Below, one piece after another: positions 44,839 to 57,437 of a stretch of DNA of 64,000 nt. Location: NCBI GenBank assembly GCA_033085395.1, contig JANQBS010000080.1, forward strand, positions 1-64,000, in the 5' to 3' direction. Numbering within the stretch: the stretch's first letter is position 1; every line of letters starts with the position of its first letter. This DNA comes from Xanthoparmelia taractica (lineage: Eukaryota; Ascomycota; Lecanoromycetes; Lecanorales; Parmeliaceae). The notes under the pieces are model-generated. The model worked only from the letters and a program-made list of their open reading frames with translations, searched no databases and was not told the origin of the DNA. Position numbers and translations under genes: made by a program.

Positions 44839-47464
44839 CTAACGCATTTCCCCCCCATCAAACATCCCTCCCGCCTCCCCTCCCACACCCGCCACCGAAC
44901 CCTCCGTCCCCTCCCCCGCTCTAAGCAACGTCTCCCTAGCCCTAATACCCTGCTCAGCAGCCGCGTAGACATTCACACCCTCTCTCCTTACGACCGCGAC
45001 GTTGGGTTTTTCGCCCTTTGCAGGGTCGGCGATGCGAATCATGTTGAGCAAGGGATCGACGCTTGCGATCCAGACAGCACGATCTTCGTGATCCTCATGT
45101 CCTGTGAGTGCGTCCCAGCAGTCATCCCAGGGACCGTAGGCTTTATCGAGCATGCCGTCCGCGCCGAAGCATTTGGCGTAGCGGGGGCCGTGGGAGATAC
45201 TTATACCGGCGTTGATGTTGGCGATGAGCGTATTGATGATCCAGCCGTCGACGTTGCTGAGTTTGAGGAACTGGTCCGTGTTTGACTTGTGGAAGAGTTG
45301 GTGCAGGTAGCGGATCGGGCGGACGACGTGCGAGAAGAAGGACCAGGGCTCCAGTCGGCGGGTTTCCGGACTGCGAGTCGTGTTGGGGCCACAAGTGGCG
45401 AACATGAGGTCGGTGAATCGGAGTGGGTTGTCGTCGAGGTTGATGGCCACGGTGAGATAGCGGAGGAGGATGAGGTCGCGAAGGCATTGATACTTGCGGT
45501 CTGTCATCGACCTGGGCTTTAGACCGTTGAGGTGGCTTTGACGGAGGTCCTGCTCAATCTTTGTCTCACAGATTCGGTTGTCAAAACCCTCACTCATTTC
45601 GCGGCAGGTGGCTGAGCATGTGGGTACTATATGATTGGGACGGCAGAACATGAAGTCCCGAGGAGGGGATGATCGAGCAAGCGAGGAGGGAGCACCAGGG
45701 GTAATAAGCGAGTGTCCAGAATGTGCCGTGATACCGACTCCTGTGCTGAGGTTGCCTTGAGTGGTACTGTTGAAATCCTCGAGACCGAGGTTAAGCGCGG
45801 ACAAAGTTGGAGATGCTGGCGCGATCTCTGACTGAACAGACGTCTCAGGCGCCTGGAATTGTAATCGATTGGGGCATTGCGAAGGAACATGCAGCAGGGA
45901 CGCACGGCTATTGCAGTAGTAAGGTCCGAAGGCACCAGCACGTCTTTTCGCTTCGATTTGCTCCGGGATGCTGGTCGTCACATTAGAGATTGTCTGCTCA
46001 GACAGTACAAGATCCCCGAAATGGATGTCTTGGTTGGCTCGCAGCTCGACATATGGTTCGGAACCTTCAGCCCAAGTGCCGTCTGTTTCCTCTGGTTCAA
46101 TTACAAAAGCCGAGCAATTGCCGCTGCAATTCTGTACCCAAGCTTGGATTTGCTCTTGGCAAGTAGGATCTTCCAGATCAGGCTTGTACTATTGAACCTC
46201 AACGTCAGCAATTCTGTCTCAGGATAACAGGACAAAAAAGGAGGTCAGTAATGGATCAGCAGAAGAATCAGGAACTTTGGCTTCAAGAACAGCTTGGAAT
46301 CCCAGTATAGTACCACAAGCTGGTGTTCCCTAAGTCAGACTCACCGGGTTCCAAGAGTAGTCACCATAGTCAATACGTGCCGTCGTAGCTTTCATGTTTT
46401 CCTTGAGCTTCGTCATGCGCTCGTCTCGCTTTTCTCGTGTATCGTGGCCCAAGAGTTTGAGCTCCTCGGGATCTATGGGATCGACCTCGTCGGCGAGTTG
46501 AAACATGATTTCGTTGCCCAATTGGTGGAACCAATCACTTTCCCAAGCACTCATGTGTAACCTCGCTGTGATTATCAAGTATCAGCTTTGGTTGTCCGAC
46601 ATGCAGTGTTTAGCCTTTCAACATGTTCCCCGGGTGAAAGCTCTGAATTGTGCCTCCAAATTCGGGACATGACAGTGAAGAGGAGACATGGCTACAAGAG
46701 ATACGTACACCTGGCATCATCGATAAGGGAAAGCGCGTCACTTCGTGCACCATCTCCAACCATAAAGAGAGCGCCGCAAACCCGATAGTTAGCGCGGATC
46801 TCTAAAGCTGTAGCGAGCGCAGGACCGGATGTCTCAAAACCCGTGACAGCAGCCTCTGGGGTTGCATTGATAACAACACTAGCCAAGGGACTACTCGTCC
46901 AACCGGTTTCCCCGTCACATTCTGGCTTTGTCCATCGATCGTTTGCGCGAATATGCAGCTGCTCCGCTCTGATATACTTGGCCACTTTGCGCAGGCGGTC
47001 CCTCGCAGCGGGAGTATTCTAATAAGATCCTTGGGGTTAGCATACAAGAGGTCATGTCAACTCTTAAACAGGTCTGGGAATCAGCCGGAAGTACACAGCC
47101 CATCTCATGACGGTGGGACTATGAAGCAGACTTAAAAGGGAAAGTATGCTCATATTTCAGACTGAAGTCTCGAAGAAGAAATGGTCACTTGGGAAAAACG
47201 TACCTGCCGCAGTTCACTCGCTGCAACACAAGCACGGAAAGCATCTACCACGGCAAGCTCGTGGTACCCGCTCTTTAGGAATGCCATGCTGCGATTGAGG
47301 AGGGCGCAGACATGAGCTGGCGCTAGCTTGTACAGGACCTCGTTGTAGTGATTAATAGCCTCTCCTAATTCACCGTTACTAAGCGCTATGTTCGCGTGGA
47401 CCATGACCTCGCAAAATCCTTTGGGAGCATGGACAAGCCGAATGGCCTTCCTTGGTTGAGCCAT
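44839..47464 (-). CDS. TPR and divergent SET-like protein lacking the NHSC signature
   Basis: Four exons on the minus strand fit in frame: 47204-47464, 46709-47018, 46345-46565 and 44839-46188, giving about 713 residues. Introns are 185, 143 and 156 nt, longer than elsewhere in the window, so small missed exons are possible. The start has TPR-like helices (AINHYNEVLYKLAPAHVCA, LLNRSMAFLKSG). A SET-like start (YVELRANQDIHFGDLVLSEQ) is followed by a Cys/His-bearing insert (YYCNSRASLLH, FMFCRPNHIVPTCSATC) like that of SMYD-type proteins. The helical linker has WIINTLIANINAG. Where NHSCxPN is expected it reads PLLNMIRIADPAKGEKPNVAV, so the signature is lost. It is probably a duplicate of the gene at 39.8 kb and may be catalytically dead. 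Confidence 0.65.
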
Positions 47465-49282
47465 GATGAGCGTGGCCAAAGACGTGACCAAAGCAATATG
47501 AACGAAGTTTGGAATTTCGAACTGTGAGGATGGTGGTTGTACCAAGCGGAGGAGGAGTGCTTAGCGTAGGTGTTATTGTTTTAGTGTTGTCACCGCGTCA
47601 CCTGAAGACTGAAGCCGAAAGCCCGCCAACATTTTTGACCACAGACAATCCTAGGGGAGACAGTGCCTGACCTTGGATATCCTCTAGCAATGTCAGGTCT
47701 TGAGTTCGGTCAGATCAACCGCTAACGTTAGACCTTCTATACGCAAAGCCCAAGTCCGTATCATAATCCTCGATTCAAGACGGCGGAGACAATCAAGCTC
47801 GCCCTCATCCTCGCCTAAGCTCGAATTCGCCAACATTCCCAGTTCATCTTTCCATGCGCCGTTGACCTATCGCACCCCTTTTTCCTGCCGTGGCTTCCTC
47901 GCAGCATAAGCCTCCGTTGCGAAGGCCTAAAGGCATCTTGTTGGACTCCAGGAAGAGGAAGCAGCCATCTTAGTTGACTCATTTTTCAAGGCCTTTGGCC
48001 TAGGGCGGAGTTTTGCAACGATCTTGGAGCTGGCTTGAAGGCTTTGGGCCCAAAGTCCTTGTCAGCATGCTGTTCAGATTCGAATGTCATGTCGATCAGC
48101 GACACTGGGTATGCGCCTTCCCTGGCGTGTCTCTTCCCAACTCTTCTGCCTACCATAGCTCATGTTTTCACTTCAGCAACTGACGGCTATGCATTGACCG
48201 TATCTTCTCGACCACAATATAGCAGCTACCCAGAAAGGGTAAAGAGCTTTGAGGCACTGAACCTCCTTTCTGAAAAGTTCCCAATCAAAAAATGCTTCAG
48301 ACTAACACATTCTTCAAGCAAGCAGCGTCTCGCACAACCCACATACCCCAACCCTCGCCATCGCCAAATACACGGGAACCTTCCCAAAAGCAACAAAACA
48401 GCACAAACTCCTCCAAATTCAGAACGCTCACAATCAAACGAAATCTCCAGCTCCAACAAACAAACAAAACGCAAACCCAGTCCCTTGCTTGCTTGGGCTT
48501 CTTCGTCTGCAAAGAACTGCTTACTGCCTAAGGAAACTCTTTGGTATAGGATCAAAAGAAGAAGCAGAAGAAGAAGAAGAGGAGGAGAAGAAATACGCAG
48601 CTCAAAGAAGAGGAGTAAAAGGAGCGACTCTACAAACAAACAGATGCTGCAAGGACCCTGCAAAGCAAAGCACAGCGGAATGGAAAGCAATGGAATGGCA
48701 ACATGCTTAAGAGATGCTTGAGAAGGAAGGGAGAAAGGCATAATGCTAATGTCTAGGCAAAGGCAAAGCAGGAGCCATATCCACCTTGGTACTCATACTC
48801 GTACATAAACTACAGAGAGATGAGCTCTCAAATGCCACACATGCACGTTCACATCCCTGATACGCCCTGAACAACATACTGCATCAATGCATACAAAACA
48901 CCCACCACAAAACACGGATTACACATATCCCATATCCATATCAATCATATCAACCACTGAACAAAAACAAAGTCACTGCAAAGACACTCACGCTCAACAG
49001 CCATATCAATCACCGCACAGAATCCCGCACGGCCAAGCATGCAAACGAGAACAAGCTATGACAAGAGAATAACCAGAGATAAGAACAGACACAATACACA
49101 GACAAAAAAACGACAGGAACAGAGACAAAAAACACAGACAAGAGAGAAGAACAGAGTAAGGAAAGAGAAAAAGCCGAGGTGCAAGTCCGCAACGGGACGG
49201 CTTTCATTCCGTCTTTATTACGACATACGCTAACGCCTTTAGACGTAGGCTGCGCTGGGCTGAGCCTGGGTTTGTGCACGCG

Positions 49283-49323
<41 letters not shown>

Positions 49324-50051
49324 CACATGAACACCCACCTCCCGTCTCCATCACCAGCATACATATTCCCTACGAAACTACGGGCCACAAAGAAGTAAGC
49401 ATAACTGGTTCAACAACAACTTCCCATCACATCACCTCACTACAGTACCCTATTTTGCTCATCTACAGATACCCTACTCCAGGACACACTTTCCAGTGCA
49501 TGGCTTGTCTACCTACCTACCTATTGCTCGTCATCACTGCGTTGAAGATATATATTATTTAATCCCAAAGTGAGGTCTCTATCCAACGTGCCTTGGTTTA
49601 CAAGCTAAGCTACTGCTGGCGTGCTTTGGTGTCCTTCTTCCTTGTCTGAGGTCTGGAAGGGGCGGAAGTGGGATGGGCTAGATGGGCGTTTGATATTACG
49701 AGAGGTGGTTTGTGTTGGGAGGTTGATGGGGAAGTAGGTGTCTTGTGTGGATAGGTTGTGTTTGGGTGTGTGGTGGTCTGGGGTTCGAAGCAGGAGCCAA
49801 GGTTGTTGGAGGTGGGAGTGCTATGGAACCGTACTTACTTTGGATCGAGCTCAAGATATAAGTCATTGTGGGGGTTGGTGAAGCAGAGATCACGAGTTTG
49901 AGCAAGGCACAATGTAATGATCTTCCGTATTTGGAGATGCTAGAACGATGCGGTCATTCTTAGCACACTGGTAAGCCTATGGAAAAAAAACAACAGCCAT
50001 CTACCTCCATCGAAGCAGGCCCCAAAGCTTTTATTCTGACGTCGATCCAGC
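47465..50051. other. 2.6 kb intergenic, simple-sequence DNA only
   Basis: Between the second SET gene and the 3' end of the catalase gene. It holds an A/G-rich patch near 48550-48620, an A/C-rich patch near 48850-49150 and the (GT)n run. The 228-codon frame at 48035-48721 is Lys/Ser/Arg-rich because of that bias and has no domain. Confidence 0.45.
49284..49319. repeat. (GT)n microsatellite
   Basis: Eighteen uninterrupted GT units. It is likely to be length-polymorphic. Confidence 0.95.
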
Positions 50052-52381
50052 CTACATGTTGTAAATTGCGGATGGTGGCGCATAGCCCACCAAGCGATCA
50101 TGCTCTCCAGGCCTGAACTTGGGCTCCTTGTAAAAGGTATGCGCGTCCTTGGCCATCTCCTCAACCTCTGAGAACTGGAACTCCTTCTTGGGCAGGAGAT
50201 CGTAAATCGCCTTTGGGTATTCAGGCGCAATGTTGTAGATTTGGGCCAGATATTTCTTCTGCAATGATGTTCAGCGACTTTGTTGTATCCAGTGACATAT
50301 GATTTACGACATACCTGAATGATGGGGAATCTGACGTGCGACATCATCTTCGCAGTGTTCTGGTGCAGATGCTCCCTTGCTGTGTCGTTCATCACACGCT
50401 TGTAGAGCTCGGTTGCTTGCGCATAATCACTCTTCTTGCCCTCATGCGCATAGTGACTCTTCCGCGACACGATGTTGTCAGAGACCTGATACGGCGCCTC
50501 GGCGGTGTCAGGGCGGAACGCATGCTTGAAGCTGTTGGGTACGTAAGATTGGTTCCCAGCATGGTTCGCATCGCTTCGCAAGGGCCCGTCGAAGTTGAGA
50601 CTTTGATATTGCCCGGCCATGAAAGGGCAGTTGACGGGGATTTGGTGCAAATTGACGCCGATGCGGTGATATTGCGCGTCGCGATAGAAGAACATACGGA
50701 ATTGGAGGAGCGGGTCAGGAGAGTCCTCGATACCCGGGACCAGGCTGCCGGGGGAAAAGGCGGCTTGTTCTACATCACGGTGATAATTCTCCGGATTCTT
50801 GTTGAGCACAAGGCGGCCAAACTCGTGCATCTGAAAGAGTCAGACCTTGGAAAGGCATGAGCTTGGGACTGGTACACATACTGGGAATTGACCACGCGGC
50901 CAGACTTTTGTCACATCAAAGGGGTCGAAGCCTAGCTTCTCGGCGTCCGCTTCCTCGGGTTGCATAATCTGGACATTTGCCTTCCAGACAACCTCCTTGC
51001 CTTCTTCGATGAGCTCCCACAGTTGCTGCTTGCTGTAGTCGGGGTTCTCTCCAGACATGCGGGTGGATTCGGGCTCGGTGAATTGCTTCTGTCCATGCTC
51101 TGCCAGGAAGTGGTATTTGATGTAGACGAACTTGCCTTCCTTGTTGACCCTGCGAGAGTCAGTAAATACGTACCTGCTGATTGGATTCAAGATAGCAACC
51201 ATTTGAAAGTGTGACAACCATAACCATGGTTGTGGATCCAGCCATCAGGAGTGCCGTGATCACTGAAGAACATCAAACCCGCATGGTTGCTGGCACAGCG
51301 TCAGTTCACATATCATAAATCATCGGATACGAAAGGGCATACCCTTCCGGCGTACAAGCTAGCAGATCGAATGTACCGTCATAGTTATACAAGAAATTGG
51401 CAGGGTCTCGATGTTGCGAGCGAATGACATCCGGGCCCTGAATGGGATCGCGGCAGAAAAAGATTGGCTGCAAACATTTAGGTTAGAAAGCGTATCGTTC
51501 TACGTGACGAGGGAGATATGGTACCCAGTTCAATCCAACGATATCATAGTTGCCCTCGGCGGTGTAGAATTTGACGGCGAATCCTCGAGGGTTGCGGGCC
51601 GAGTCAGGGAACTCTCGGCCAAGGGTGACGGTGCTGAATCGAATGAAGATTGGTGTCTTCTGGCCCGCCTGCTGAAGGAAGTTTGCCTTGCTATATACAT
51701 GGCCCGTCAATTGTTGCCTATTCACAGATGATTGCAGGTTGGATGCACTATCTATCCCACGTTGAGTGAGAAGGGGGGGGGGAAAAAGTAATAACGCACG
51801 TCAGATCGCTCATTGATTTTGTGACCTCGAAATGACCAAAGGCCCCAGAGCCGCAAGGATGCACCATGCCTAAAGTGGATTAGCTCAAGCCTTTGGATCA
51901 ACGTCACTTTTCTGTCGGAGCATTTCATCCGATGGAACAACAATTGATGATGATTGGAATCGTCATGACGGGAGATAGGTCCGAACTCACGCTCCAAATT
52001 CTTGGACCGATTGAAAGTTTGCTGCTTCTGGAGGAGGAAGGTGTCGCTCACGAGCGGCAATCCGCCAACAGTCTTACTGTGAGCTCTGTCCGCCGACTGT
52101 CAGCTCCCGCTGTAGATGGCAAATATACAATTGTATCGTGCGTGTCAGCCAGTAACTCACGGATCCGGCCATGGGATGCCCTCGTTGTTGGTGAAGTATT
52201 CCGCGTCGTCTCCCTTTTTCCCGCCCAGGACTCCGGAGCTCACTCCGGAGATGTCGGCCGCAATGTCTGCGGGCCCTTTGTTGATGCCCATATTGAACTT
52301 GTCTTCATTGCCGCGGGAGCCACCTGTTGCACCGGCGATGGCTTGAGCTGTAGCTCGGATAGGGTGTTGTGCCGTGGTCAT
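50052..52381 (-). CDS. Heme catalase (small-subunit type), nine exons
   Basis: Nine exons fit with all phases matching: 52161-52381, 51991-52076, 51800-51869, 51525-51690, 51343-51467, 51200-51289, 50882-51149, 50315-50830 and 50052-50258; introns are 50-121 nt. The product, about 582 residues, breaks hydrogen peroxide down to water and oxygen. Visible landmarks are RMVHPCGSGAFGHFEVT with the distal His, FIRFSTVTLGREFPDSARNP, YDIVGLNWPIFFCRDPIQ, HGTPDGWIHNHGYG and the proximal heme-Tyr region RMFFYRDAQYHR. It lacks the C-terminal flavodoxin-like domain of large-subunit catalases. The N-terminus has roughly 45 extra residues, Gly/Ala-rich, with no clear signal peptide. The C-terminus (AIYNM) is not a canonical peroxisomal PTS1, so a cytosolic location is likely. 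The third intron contains a long homopolymer of C. Confidence 0.88.
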
Positions 52382-53645
52382 GTTGTTATAGGTAGATTAC
52401 TAGTACGGGGGGTTGGAAGGTAGGCGTACTGTAGCGATGGAATGAAAGTTTGAGTCGAGTGGGATAGGTATTTTTTGTATGTGTAAGATAGCTTAGGGAT
52501 TATCTCGGTCCACATTCCCCACTCCTAACTCTACGTCATCACTCTCATCGTTCTGTTACCGAGCAATGCCGCTAAGCCACAATGGATTCTCCCCCATAAT
52601 GTCATCATATACGGTATACCTTATGCAACGCCCAGAATCCCGAAGCGCGCGTTTGCTGTAAATGATGTAGCCAATGGCAGGTCAGAGACTGGGCTGCCTG
52701 GATGTCTGTCGTCTCAATGCGGAGCATTAAGAACGACACTTGACCAATTCGGGACACCTTAGTATGACGAAACGATCTCAGTAAGCGAGAATATTATCCT
52801 ACTATCTTAGAAATACAAGCTTGTGGCATTCTGGTGTCAAACCCGAAAAGCCACTGCTCTCCTAAAGGCACGCGAAGCACTACAGTCACGTTATTGGTTG
52901 TCACTGATTGCATTCGTAACTCGAAGACATGTTCAACCCTTCGCTTTGTTGCCAACCCATCATATTTTTGATTGCGGCGCGCCATCTCGACCCACATCTG
53001 TCGGGAAGCTCATCGACCCTTCATGCTCTACCAAGGACAGGAATGTATTGACGACGCAGCTGGGCGCGCTTCGTCTGTTGACGGTCAATCAAGCCAGCCT
53101 TGGCATCTTAAAGGACTGCAGAGAAGCTGCGATGGTGTATGCTCATGCATTTTTACGTCGACCGAGATAGCTGCTCCCTGACTCTTCCACAAAGGGACAA
53201 CATGCTCATTCTGTTGTATGACCACCGGAAAGCGAGTAGCCCTGCTTAATTCCCCATCTGCTCTTATACTGCACACCTTTCTTCTTTCTATAATGTAAGA
53301 TAGACTCGAAGGGTTCATCGACTTTCTTAGGAACTCGATCTTTGTTGTGCAAATTTCCATGCGTTTTCAATTCTCTCAAAGTAACTCAGAATAGTACACT
53401 AAGAAAAATATAATGCATTTTTCTTTATTTTTGAATACATATTAGAATAGATTATCTTACCATTATACGCGTCCGAGGATATAGCATTATTTATATTGCA
53501 TTATCTTTGAGGATAAAAGGCCTTCGCCCATCTCCACCAATCCACCATTCTCTCTATCCACCCATCCACGCAAGACCGACATATCTATACCACTGAAGCA
53601 AAGGAATTGAATAAACGTTACCTCCACTCATAATCAAGTCCCATC
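52382..53645. other. Divergent intergenic region of catalase and secreted-protein gene
   Basis: 1.26 kb. From about 53395 to 53515 it is strongly AT-rich (runs such as tttctttatttttgaa), close upstream of the secreted-protein gene, probably its promoter. No gene is supported. Confidence 0.45.
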
Positions 53646-54467
53646 ATGCCACGCTTTCAATCCTTCCTCGCCGCACTCCTACTCCTCCCATCAATTTCAC
53701 TGGCCGTGGTCCCTGCCCAAGTTCCACCCAACGGAAAAGCCAAGGGTTTCATCAGCGACCTCGGGAACCTCTACCCCGAACCCACCGGCGACTGGCTCAC
53801 ATCAACCTTATGCTACTGTCACTCTCCCATCCACGCAAAAGAAAACTATCAATACGAAAAGGCCCACATCTTCCAACACGAATACTACAACTACCACTCC
53901 AACGCCACCTTCATCACCGACCACATGTGCCTCTCACGCGCGCGCACCCAAGGGGACAAATGCAACCGACCAAACGTAGGCGGCGACAACAACGACTGGT
54001 GGCAAGAGAACCCCTTCGTCTGCAAGAAATTCCCGCGCACCGAAGAGGAAAAAATCCAGCAAGCAAACACGAAACGAAGCGCAAGGCGCCTAGAGCGCAG
54101 GCGGCCTCACTTCCCCACCTCCCCAATCTGCGACCACGGCTGCGAAATGGGGCCCTTTGAGCCGGATCCCGAGGACATATCTTCCCATCCGGACCACGAC
54201 AAGGTGTGTTTTGCCGTCGACACGAATTTCTACGGTAAAGATGAGATGGAGGTGAAGTTTAATCGGCAGCGGAGGCGGATGGAGAAGGCGGGTGAGCAGG
54301 GGAGGGTCAAGACGGGGTATGAGGAGGTGAGGGGGTACTGTGAGGATATGTGTCAGAGGACGTTTAAGATGCCGGTGGATATGGATATTAATGATAAGAG
54401 GGCGGATGGGGGGAGTCGGCAGTTTGTGTATACGAAGATGGACGACATGTGTGATCATTGCAAGTGA
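53646..54467 (+). CDS. Secreted cysteine-rich protein, candidate effector
   Basis: Intronless, 273 codons. Residues 1-20 (FLAALLLLPSISLAV) form a clear signal peptide with cleavage likely after SLA. The mature protein has about a dozen cysteines, in LCYC, DHMC, DKC, FVC, PICDHGC, KVC, GYCEDMC and MDDMCDHC contexts, and one N-glycosylation site (NAT). A basic, possibly protease-sensitive block (NTKRSARRLERRR) lies near residue 145. No known domain is recognised. Size, secretion and cysteine content fit a fungal effector-type or wall-associated protein, but that is inference. The 5' half of the gene has C-rich and the 3' half G-rich codons, an unusual switch in composition at about codon 185. 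Confidence 0.75.
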   Translation: MPRFQSFLAALLLLPSISLAVVPAQVPPNGKAKGFISDLGNLYPEPTGDWLTSTLCYCHSPIHAKENYQYEKAHIFQHEYYNYHSNATFITDHMCLSRARTQGDKCNRPNVGGDNNDWWQENPFVCKKFPRTEEEKIQQANTKRSARRLERRRPHFPTSPICDHGCEMGPFEPDPEDISSHPDHDKVCFAVDTNFYGKDEMEVKFNRQRRRMEKAGEQGRVKTGYEEVRGYCEDMCQRTFKMPVDMDINDKRADGGSRQFVYTKMDDMCDHCK

Positions 54468-55982
54468 GAGGGTTGGCGGATTCAGATTGCCATGTAGGAT
54501 TTGTTGTTTTTCGGCGATGTGTACTCGGCGTTGGGTTGCTCATTTGGGAAAATGCTCTGGGGGGAATTCAGATCTTTTGTCTCGTATGCATCAACGGTCT
54601 CTCCGCAAAGTGAAGGCAGGAGAAATATGAAGCCTCGGCTCAGGAATTTATCTTCTACCCAAAACAGTTTAGTGTGGAAAATATACAGATACAGGACAAC
54701 CAATCACTCTTCTTCCATCCGAACCTTCGCCAGATCTTATCGTCTACTTCCATACCATTAACATGCGAAGATACACATCCACTTGAATCAGAGCAGCTGC
54801 CACAATCTGCTACCTGCCATCGACACCATTGCTGGGAAGGATCCACTGGCCTCGTCCCTTATTCCTGCCGTCAAAATACCAAGACATGTCTAGGCATAAG
54901 GTACTTTTGGTACCAGTATCTGATGCCCGGAGATTATTCCTCGTTTCGTCTGCATCCGTCTTGGACCCTTGAGCGGGAAATCTCAAGGCCGGAGGGATGG
55001 TGGTAGTAGTACCTCAGCCGTGTCTCAGACTTGGATCTCGCCGCCCCGCTTCTCCTTTCAACAAGGTTTATATCGACCCTGGCTTGTATCAGCCTAAACG
55101 CTACCGTTCTTGCAAGATATGGTCTCGGCCTGGCAATTTCTTATATTTTCCCTATTGCTTGATTCTTTACATAAAGTATAGAGTACCTACCTCTGTCCAG
55201 CTGATCACCCCCGCTGTCCTCGGGCTCCTTCCAACAGCCCATCGACTTGACTGTCTGCTTATGGATTTTTTAATAATGGATGGAACTGTACATGCACGTT
55301 GACATGCATTTCGGGAATTTTCTCACATGCATATTCTCCGAGGTCCGCCGCATGCTGGTCTGACAAGGCCTCCTTGGGCCGCACCCTGTCCATGGGATCC
55401 CGTTCGAATGCCGATTGATCTAATTAATCACTCTTACCGTGTATGATGAACACGGTCAACGTTGTTATTGCTAGCGTCCAAGGTTGAGTATCCCTATCCC
55501 TCTGGGCGGTGGCAATTTAGTACCTTTGTACCCTTCTTCACCAAGTCTAGTGTGCTGTTCTTTGTCCACCTCCAGCTCAGATCTCGGGTGATAGCAGTAG
55601 TTTACCTACGTTGTTCCGGCGGCAGCTAGGATGTTCTTACGGCTCATGCCTTTCATCATCTGTCGGCGTGACCCATCTCAGGGATCTGGTCGAAGCCCTT
55701 AATCTCCCCCCTTCAACAAACGGCAGGCGCTTACTTGGGCCTTCCTGTTGGAGGACTGCTGGATGACGAATAAAGTTCGGCCATGCTCTATACAGGTACA
55801 TTCTTTCCCATTTTGCATGGCAAGCTTGTCTTGCACGCTTCCTACACTCTTTAACTCGTCCTGCATTCCTGCCGGACCACCCTCTTTACTTAAGAGCCGT
55901 GCTCTTTCCCATCAAGCGTCTCTTTCTGGCAATTCTTTCTCACTTCCAATCTTCAACAGCAAAGATCTCAATCTTACCTATC
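54468..55982. other. 1.5 kb intergenic, nothing recognised
   Basis: Same-strand space between the secreted-protein gene and the mannanase gene. Open frames of 60-110 codons show no domain. The last 250 bases are C/T-rich as in many fungal 5' leaders. Confidence 0.45.
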
Positions 55983-57437
55983 ATGCTCTCCCATATCAGC
56001 AAATTCGCTTGCTTGCTCACATCTCTGATCCTTTTGAATTCTGCATATGCTCAATTTGTGACTACGAATGGGCTACAATTTGAATTGAATGGGAAACCAT
56101 ATTCGTTTGCGGGTGCCAACTCATGGACCAGTAAGATATCTAAGCAACGACTACAAAACCCTACTGACACCTCTTACAGTCGGTGCTACAGATCAAGGCT
56201 TCATCCCTGATGCTATCAAAGCTGCTCAAGATATAGGATATAAAGTGATCAGGTTCGCATTCCACACGTTGGTACCAAGCCCCACTAATGCTTTCCTTAG
56301 GGTTGGAGCTTGGATCATGAAAGATCCGTCCAACAATCTCCTAGGGGCCTGGGGCAGCGATGGTGAAGTCTGGTATCAGATGTGGGACAATGGCAAACCA
56401 AGTCTGAATACTGGTGCCAATGGTCTCGCACTGTTAGATAGTGCTGTTCAACAGGCCGAAGCCGCTGGCATCCAATTCATCATGTGCTTGGTCAAGTGAG
56501 TCCACCTGACAAAGTCTTCCTACCCTTCGAGCTAACATTGTCAAAGCCAGTGGCCCAATTACGGAGGTCAAATAGACTACGTCAACAACCTGCTGGGAAA
56601 AGGACATTCACATGCAGAATTCTACACCAACCCAACCGTCGTCAACGCCTTCAAGAACTACGTCAGCGAAATCGTCAACAGATACAAAGACTCTCCCGCA
56701 ATTTTCGCCTGGGAGCTTGCCAACGAAGTATGATTTACCCCTCCCCCCCACATCTTCTGTACCACAACCTAACCAATCCGCAGGCCCGCTGCCAAGAACC
56801 CGAATGCAACGGCAGCCAAGTCCTAACCACCTGGGCCGACCAAATAAGCCAATACATCAAATCCCTCGACCCCAACCACCTCGTCACCTTTGGCGGCTAC
56901 GGCTTCTTCAACGATGGAGGAGCCGGCGCCCACAAATGGGATTTCAACTACGACGGCGCGTCCGGAGAAGACTTTGCCGCTATCCTCGATCTCCAAAGCA
57001 TAGACTTTGGCACCTTCCATCTCTACACGGATGATAATGGGTACGTAATCCCCTTCCCCTCTCCCTCCCCCTTTTCTGTTTAGCAGCAGTCATAGCTAAT
57101 TACCTTTGTTTTGTACCACAGCCCCACAGGCCCCACCTACGGCCTCCAATGGCTACGCGACCACAACGCCGCCTGCGCCGCAGCGCACAAACCCTGCGTG
57201 CTGGAGGAACTCGGCGTGAACCGCAACCTCAGTGTCCAAAGCATCATGAATACGTACCAGACTTACATACTCTCTGATGAAGAAGCGCACGCTATAAGAG
57301 GTAGTATGGACTGGTCGAGTTTTTACGTTGATAAGGCATGTCCTGATATTTTGGACCCGTATGCGATATGTGCTTCGGACGCGTGGTATGGGGAGGTTGT
57401 GAGGGGGTTTGTGGGGTTGATGGGGGGGAAGGGGTGA
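55983..57437 (+). CDS. GH5 mannan endo-1,4-beta-mannosidase, secreted
   Basis: Six exons: 55983-56130, 56180-56252, 56301-56495, 56547-56727, 56784-57040 and 57122-57437; introns are 48-81 nt and all phases agree, giving 389 residues. A signal peptide of about 23 residues (LLTSLILLNSAYAQ) is followed directly by the catalytic domain (FVTTNGLQFELNGKPYSFAG). The general acid/base is in FAWELANE (E199), and the nucleophile lies in CVLEELGV (E314). The sequence pattern is that of GH5 subfamily 7 endo-mannanases, which cut the mannan backbone of plant walls outside the cell. There is no CBM1 cellulose-binding module. The third exon begins RVGAWIMKD rather than the usual RVWG, a small departure. 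Confidence 0.88.

Noticed and set aside
48035..48721. 228-codon plus frame
   Set aside because: Sits in A/G- and A/C-biased DNA, gives a Ser/Lys/Arg-rich product without domains, and has no splice or promoter support.
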